Assembly: GCA_017432345.1 (NCBI GenBank)
Contig: JAFRJI010000035.1
Span: 1-51,167, forward strand
Origin: Bacillota bacterium
GTDB taxonomy: Bacteria; Bacillota; Clostridia; Peptostreptococcales; Anaerovoracaceae
Direction: 5' to 3'
DNA length: 51,167 nt
In this document: piece after piece, positions 26,901-35,900 of the stretch
Layout: each line of letters starts with the position of its first letter
Position numbering within the stretch: position 1 is the stretch's first letter
Notes under the pieces: model-generated
What the model was told of the DNA's origin: nothing
The model's input: the letters and a program-made list of their open reading frames with translations, nothing else
The model's database searches: none
Position numbers and translations under genes: made by a program

Positions 26901-29900
26901 CGACGGAGATGAGCTGGTAGCAGAAGGTACCGGAGAGGTGATCAATGTGGCTGATACCAGAGCCGGCAACAACCCGATCGCGGATGGATACAGAATCATG
27001 CGGGGCGATGAGGATGTCACTGCCAATTACGTGATCACAGCGGTACCGGGCACGTTGATGATCCAGAAGAAGGATCTGAGCATTACCGCGAACAGTGAGG
27101 TATTCACATACGATGGTCTCCTCCATGAAAACACAGGATACGAAGTGGAGGGCCTGGAAGGAAACGATAAGGTCAAAGCGGTGGTTTCCGGTTCGATCAC
27201 ACTTCCTTCCCAGAGCCCGGTCGAGAACAGGCTGGTATCCTGGGAATTCATCAATGGAGATGCAGATAACTACAGAGTCACCACAGAGAACGGTGAACTG
27301 ATCATGGAAAGAGCCAGCATCGGGATCACCATCACTGCGGGGGATATGGACTTTACCTATGACGGGACGGCGCACGAGAACAACACGGTGACCGTTACTG
27401 CCGGGGAATTGCTGCCGGGAGACGTGCTGTCTGCACAGGCGATAGGAATGGTTACGAATGTAGCCGACAGTGAGGAAGAAAACAATCCGGTCGCCGAAGG
27501 ATATCGAATCCTCCATGACGGGCAGGATGTAACGGACAACTACCGGATCCTCGTGAAGGCGGGCACGCTGACGGTCAAGCCGAAGGCAGTCACGATCAAG
27601 GCGCAGGACAAAGCGTTCGTATACGATGGAAAGAAGAAGACCTGGGACGGTTATGACGTAGACGGATTGGTCGGAGAGGACCAGATCGAAGCCAAGACAA
27701 AGGGCTCCATCACCTATCCGCGGGAAGGTTCCGTTGAAAACAAAATCGACTCATGGGAATTTGTTACAGGCGATCCGGACAATTACACTGTTTCGACGCA
27801 GTCCGGATGGCTGACGATGGCCAAGGCCGATGCAGCGATCACCATCGAAGCAGCCAGTGATGAATGGATCTACGACGGCGGTGTTCACGGCAACAACAAA
27901 GTATCCATCGTTGAAGGAGAACTGATCGAAGGCGACCAGCTGGAAGCGGAAGCCGTGGGAAGCGTTACCAATGTGGCGGATACGAACGTAGGCAACAATC
28001 CGGTTGCTGAGGGATGGAAAATCACCAATGACGGAAAGGATGTAACGGAAAATTATGCCGTTACCGTCAAAGCCGGAACACTTACCGTAAGACCTAAGAC
28101 CGTCACGGTAACTGCAAGTAGCCAGGAATTCACCTATGATGGAACGAGCCACAGCAGCGCGGGTTATGATGTAGAAGGCCTGGTAGGTACAGATCACATC
28201 AGCGCCACCGTTCGGGGCTCCATCACATATCCGGGTCAGAGCCCGGTCGTCAACGAACTTGAATCCTGGACGATGACGGCTGGTATTGCAGAAAACTATA
28301 CGGTCGCAAAGGCCGATGGCGAGCTGACCATGAAAGATGCCAGCGAACCGGTAACCATTACCGCAGCAAGTCAGGCTTGGACCTATGATGGTGAAGCCCA
28401 TGACAATGCAGCAGTGACGGTTACAGAAGGAAGCCTCCTGCCGGGCGATGAATTGATCGCAGAAGCCGGAGGAAGCGTTACGGATGTGGCGGATACCGAA
28501 GACGGGAACAATCCTGTCCAGGAGGGCTACCGGATCATGCACGGCAATGTGGATGTTACGGCAAGCTATGTCATAACGACGCAGGCAGGCACACTGACCA
28601 TCACCCCGAAGCCGGTAACAGTCACAGCGGCAAGCCAGACGTTCGCGTATGACGGTACGACCCACAGAAACGGGGAGTACAGAGTGGACGGTCTGGTTGG
28701 CGATGATGCGATAGAGGCAGTTGTGACCGGAGCGATCACGACTCCGGGACAAAGTCCTGTCGTCAATAAGCTGAAATCATGGGAATTTACGAAAGGAACG
28801 CCTGAAAACTACGAGGTGACGACGGAAGACGGAAAGCTCACTATGGAAACCGCCTCCGCTCCGATCACCATCAAAGCGGCCGACCAGAGATGGGTATATG
28901 ACGGGAAAACACATCAGAACGATGAAGTCACCATACTATCCGGAAAGCTGTTTGAGGGCGATGAACTCGTTGCAAAGGCAGAAGGCAGCGTCACGAACGT
29001 TGCGGATACGGGCAACGGGAACAATCCGGTGGCAGCCGGCTATAAAATCATGCATGGCGAAGAAGATGTTTCAGACAGCTATGTCATCACGACGGTCAAC
29101 GGAACACTGACAATCGACCCGAGACCGGTAACGGTCACCGCGTCGAGCAAGGAATTCACCTATGACGGAAGAACGCATAAGAGTCAGGACTTCCAGGTCG
29201 AGGGACTTGTCGGAGAAGATGCGATCGAGGCGGACGTAATCGGTTCGATCACGTATCCGTCGGAAAGCCCGGTGAACAACAAACTTGCGGGGTACCGTTT
29301 CAAGACAGGGGAACCGGGCAATTACAGCGTTTCGCTCCGTGACGGGCAGCTGACCATGAAACAGGCAAAGGCTCCGATCACGATCACGGCGGCAAGCCAG
29401 GAGTGGACCTATGATGGGGAAGCCCACAGCAATAGTGATGTTGCGCTGACTGCGGGCGAACTGTTCGAAGGGGATACTCTCGAAGCAGAAGCCGGAGGCA
29501 CCGTGCGGAACGTTGCGGATACAAAAGAAGGAAATAACGGGATCGATTACTTCCGCATCATGCACGGCACCGTGGACGTGACGGACAACTACGAAATCAC
29601 AGCCGAGAACGGTACGCTGACGATCAACCGGCAGAAAGCAACGCTGAAAGCGCAGGATAAGACTTTTGCATATGACGGAACTGCGAAGAGCTGGCCGGGA
29701 TACGATACGTACGGCCTGATCGGAAACGATATGATCAATGCGGAAACAACGGGGACAATCACCTATCCGGGCACAACGGTCATAAACCGTATCCTTACCT
29801 GGAACTTTGCGGTCGGAGATGAAAACAACTATGAAGTTACCGTTGAAGACGGTCAGCTGACGATGACCAAAGGCGAAGCGGAGATCACGATCACGGCGGC

Positions 29901-32900
29901 CAGCCAGTCCTGGACCTATGACGGAAGCGAGCATTCCAACGGAGACGTTGCAATCACTTCCGGCAAACTCTTTAACGGAGACCGGCTCATTGCGGAAGCT
30001 GAAGGCAGCGTAAAGGACGTATCCGATACAGCGGCCGGAAATAATACGATCAAATCTTACCGTATCATGAACGGCACGGAAGATGTCACCGATAATTATG
30101 CGGTCACAGAAGCAGCCGGTACACTTACCGTCGAGCCGGCGCCTCTGACAATTGAAGCGGCAAGCGAGACCTTCACCTATGATGGGGAAGAACACAGCAA
30201 CGGCAGCTATGAAGTCAGGGGACTTATTGGAGATGACAGTGTGACCGTCAATGTTACAGGAACGATACAGTTCCCGGCGCAGGGCGTCGTGACGAATCGG
30301 GTCGAATCCTATGCATTCAAAGAAGGCAAGGCAGACAACTACGCTGTCAAGACCATAAACGGGGTTTTGCAGATAGATAAAGCAGAACGGGAAATCACCA
30401 TCAAAGCGGACAACGGAAGATTTACCTATGACGGTGCGGAGCATACGGCACCGGGCGTGACTGTATCTGACGGACGGCTGTTCAGCGGTGATGAACTGGT
30501 CGCGGAGGCCGATGGCGCGGTGACCAATGTCAGAGATACGGCAGAAGGAAACAATCCGATCAAGCCGGGATACAAGATCATGCATGGCGAGGAAGACGTA
30601 ACAGCCAACTATGTGATCCGGCTCGAGGAAGGGACGCTCACCGTGGATCCGGCGCCGGTAACGATAACGGCCGGAAGTGATTCGTTCGTCTATGACGGAA
30701 CGGATCACAGCAACAGCAGTTATGATGTTCAGGGACTGGCGAGCGGAGATGAAGTGACAGCGGTAACGGAGGGAACGATAACATATGTTTCCCAGAGCCC
30801 TGTACGAAATGTGATCAAGCAATACTTCTTCACGATCGGAACAGAAGATAACTATACCGTTACAACGAAGCCAGGCAAGTTGACCATGGACAAGGCCAGC
30901 CAGCCGATCACCATTACAGCAGCGAGCCAGACATGGACCTACGACGGTGAGGCGCACAGCAATCCGTCTGTCGGGATCACGGCAGGCAGCCTGATGACGG
31001 GAGACCGGCTGATCGCAGAGGCGACTGGATCCGTTACGGATGTCGCGGACAGCCACAAAGGCAATAACGGAATCGCCAATGACTATAAAGTCATGAACGG
31101 CGAAGAGGATGTTACAGACAATTATATTATCGATACGGAGGAAGGTGATCTGACCATACTTCCTGCAGCCGTAACAATCACGGCGGACAGCGAAGAATTC
31201 ACCTATGACGGGGCGCGCCATTCCAATCAGGGTTATCAGACGGAAGGCTTCGTCGGCGGTGATACGATCAACGCAACGACGACAGGATCCATCCAGTTCC
31301 CAAGTGAAGGTGTCGTTGCGAACCGGATCGATTCCTACGAATTTACAAAGGGCACAGCGGAGAACTATACGGTCAAACTGGCTGCCGGCCAGTTGACGAT
31401 GCTGCCGTCACAGGCACCGTTGACGATCACAGCGGCGAGCCAGACGTGGACATTCGATGGAGAAGCGCATGAAAACAGCGGCGTCAGCATTACCTCTGGA
31501 CAATTGTTCACCGGAGATGAACTGGTCGCGGAAGCGTCAGGCAGTGCGACAAATGTTGGAGATACGAATTTCGGAAACAACCGCGTTTCCTCGTACAGGA
31601 TCCTTCATGGGGACGAAGATGTGACCGCATGCTATGCGGTCCGTACGGAAGGGGGAACCCTGACGATCGAACCAAAAGCAATCTTTGTCAAAGCACAGGA
31701 CAAAGTCTTTGCATATGATGGCACGGAGAAGACCTGGCCGTACTATGATGTTACAGGCTTGGTGGGAGGAGACAGTATCAAGGCAACGGTCGAAGGTGCG
31801 ATCACCTATCCGGGCGTGCATCCGGTCGCGAATGTTGTCACATCTGTCAAGTTCATCTCAGGCGATGAAAACAACTATATCGTGAATACGCAGAACGGTT
31901 CTCTGAGCATGACCAATGCGGAGGCGGAGATCACGGTACAGTCGGCTTCACAGGCATGGATCTATGATGGGGAAGTCCATAAGAACGACCAGGTGGAACT
32001 GACTGCTGGAACGCTCTTTGCGGGAGACCGGTTGGTGGCAGAAGCCGGTGGATCCGTGACCAATGTGACAGATACCGAAACCGGGAACAACACAATCACA
32101 GATTGCAAGATCATGCACGGAAAGGAAGACGTGACGGCAAATTACGCCATCACGAAAGAAGCAGGAACACTTACGATCCTGCCGAAGTCCGTTGCGGTCA
32201 TTGCGAAAAACAAAACGTTCACATATGACGGAACAGCACATAGTTACGCGAAGTACGATGTGACCGGCCTCATTGGGGAAGATGCGATCAAGGCAACGGT
32301 CGAAGGATCGATCACCTATCCGGATGAGGGAGAGGTGGCCAACCGAGTCACCGATTACTCCGTCACAGAAGGAATCGCTGATAACTACAAGATCACCGCG
32401 GAAGACGGGATCCTGACGATGAAGACGGCAAACGAACCGATCACGATCACCGCGGCTTCGCAGGGCTGGACATACGATGGCCAGATGCATGAGAATACCA
32501 GAGTGACGCTGACAGAGGGCAAACTCTTTGAAGGAGACCGTCTGGAAGCGGCCGCAGGCGGCAAGGTCACGAATGTTGCCGACACAGAGGACGGGAACAA
32601 TCCGGTAATTAGCGGATACAGGATCATGCACGGACAGCATAATGTCACGGCGAACTATAAGATCGAAGCAGTTGCGGGTACGTTGAGCATTGAACCAAAA
32701 GCCGTCACAGTGACCGCCAACAGTCATCACTATGTATATGACGGGATGGCTCACAGCGACAATGGTTTCGATGTGGTCGGGCTCGTAGGTGATGACACGA
32801 TCGACGCGGAAGTGACAGGGACCATAACGCTGCCTGGACAGAGCCCGGTCACCAACAAGCTGGCCAACTGGACGATCCGGAATGGAGACAAGTCCAATTA

Positions 32901-35900
32901 CGATGTTTCCGTCAAAAACGGAGAACTGACCATGGAAACGTCGGCGGCTCCGCTGACCATCAAGGCGGCTGACGGCAAATGGACCTACGACGGAACGGAG
33001 CACAGCAAGAACAAGGTCAGCATTGTATCCGGCAAACTCTTTGAGGGCGACACCCTTGAGGCTGCTGCCGAAGGCTCGGTTACAAACGTGGCCGATACAG
33101 CGGAAGGGAACAATGCGATCGCGGAAGGCTGGCGGATCATGCATGGTGACGAAGATGTTACCGCCAACTATGTCGTCGAAACGCTGAACGGAACGCTTAC
33201 TGTCGAACCGGCCCCTGTAACGATCACAGCGGCCAGCAGAACGTTCACCTATGATGGAGAAGTCCACAAAGACGGAAGCTATGATGTGGACGGACTGATC
33301 GGGGAAGATGCCATTGAGGCGGTCGTCAGCGGATCGGTCTGCTATCCGCAGGAAGGCACAGTCGTCAACGAAATCGAATCATGGGAGGTCACGGCGGGAG
33401 AAAAGACCAACTATACCGTTGCAGCCGTGAACGGAACATTGAAGGTAGAAGAAGCCGAAGTGCCTTTGACCATCGAAGCGGCCAGCCAGGCATGGACGTA
33501 TGACGGACGGACTCACCATAACAGTGAAGTTACAATAAAGGAAGGCAAACTGCTCAATGGAGACACACTGATCACCGAAGTCAAAGGCAAGGTGACCAAT
33601 GTGGCCGATACGAAGAACGGCAACAACAAGATCACATCTTATCAGATCCTGCACGGGAACATGGATGTGACAGATAACTATCGGATCACGGCAATCAACG
33701 GAACACTGACGATCAATAAGAAGGCGGCGGTCCTCCGTGCGCAGGACAAAGTCTTCGTCTATGATGGAACCGAGAAGACATGGCCGGAATACGATGTTTC
33801 CGGGCTGATTGGAGAAGATGCCATTGAAGCGGTCGTAAGCGGCGCCGTGACATATCCGAAGGAAGGCGCTGTTCCGAATAAAATCACGGAATGGAGCTTC
33901 ACGAAGGGCGATGAAAACAACTACCAGGTCGATGTACAAGACGGACAGCTGACGGTAGTCCGTGCCGAAGCGGAGATCACGATCACAGCGGCCAGTCAGA
34001 CCTGGACCTATGATGGAAACGCCCATGATGCTCCTGAGGTCAAGCTGACCGAAGGAAAACTCTTTGATGGGGATTCTCTGATCGCATCTGCGGAGGGCAG
34101 CGTTACAGATGTTGCCGATACCAAGGCAGGAAACAATGTGGTCAGCGAATACAAGATCATGCATGGAGAAGAGGATGTAACAGACAACTATGCTGTTACG
34201 GTAGTGGACGGAACGCTGAGCATTGATCCGGCGCCGGTGACAATCCGAGCAGCCAGTGACGAGTTTACGTATGACGGGCAGCCGCATCAGAACGACGCGT
34301 ACAAAGTAGAAGGCCTGATCGGCGAAGATGAAATCAAAGCCGTTGTTACCGGAACGATCCTGTTCCCTTCACAGTCATCCGTAACCAACAAGGTCGCTTC
34401 TTATGAATTTGTGACCGGCAAGGCCGGAAACTATACCGTCAAAACCATCAACGGCGAGTTGACGATGAAGACTGCGGAAGAGGCGCTGACGATCCGCGCG
34501 GCGGATCAGTCGTTCACATACGATGGAGAAAAACATGATGCCAAGACTGTAATGGTAACGGAAGGAGCGCTTCTGCCGGGCGATGAACTGGTTGCTCAGG
34601 CGATGGGTTCGGTGACGAATGTGGCCGATACCGAAAAAGGAAATAATCCGGTGGCAGAAGGTTTCAAGGTCATGCATGATGGTGAGGACGTAACAGACAA
34701 CTATACGATCACACCGGTGGCGGGAACGCTGTCCGTAGAACCTGCAGCGGTAACCATCACGGCAGGCAGCAAAGAGTTTGTATATGATGGGACAACGCAC
34801 GAATACGCGAAGTACAAGGTCGAAGGCCTCGTCGGGGAAGACAGCATCGATGCAGTGATCAAGGGAGAGATAACCTTTGCTTCCCAAAAGAGTGTGGCCA
34901 ATGTAGTAGACTCATACGAATTCACAAGAGGTGAACCGTCGAACTATAAGGTCAGCACCGTTGATGGCCTGCTGACCATGGCCTTTGCGAAGAATGCCAT
35001 TACGATCACAGCCGGAAGCGGCCACTGGATCTACGACGGAGAGGCTCACAGCAAGAAGAAGGTTTCCCTGACAGAAGGAACTTTGTTCGAGGGAGATGAA
35101 CTTGTGGCGAAGGCGGCCGGCAGTGCAACGGATGTGGCGGATACGAAGGCGGGCAACAACCCGGTCGCGAAGGGATATAAGATCCTTCACGGGGAGGAGG
35201 ATGTTACCGATAACTACGTGATCACCGCGAAGAGCGGCACGTTGAGCATCGAACCTGCGGAAGTCATCGTCCGCGCGAAGGACGGAGTCTTCACATATGA
35301 CGGAGAGCCGCACAGCGAGAAGGGTTATTCCGTGGAAGGCCTGTTCGGAGACGATGCCATCACCGCGGTGACCAGCGGAACGATCACTTATCCGAGCAGC
35401 AGCGGCGTCAAGAATGTTCTGGAATCTTATGAGTTCACGAAGGGAAATCCGGACAACTACATTGTCCGGCTCGTGGATGGAACACTGACGATGAACGCTG
35501 CCGAAGCAGCTTTGACTATAACGGCGGCCAGTGAGACGTTCGAGTACGATGGCACCGTGAGAACAAACGATGAAGTTACAATAACGAAGGGAACTTTGCT
35601 CCGGGGAGACACGCTTAAGGCAGTGGCGGTCGGCGCCGTAAAGGACGTCGCGGATTCGAAGGCCGGAAACAATCCTGTGGGAGAAGGCTACAGGGTCCTC
35701 AACGGCGGTGAAGATGTTACTGCCAACTACGTCATTACAACGGAAGCAGGAACGCTGACGGTTGAACCGAGACCGGTCACGATCCGGGCGGAGAGCGAGA
35801 CGTTCGATTATGACGGAAACGCGCACTTCAATCCGGGATATGACGTGGAAGGTCTGGTCGGAAATGACGTGATAGAAGCAATCGTAACAGGTTCGATCAG

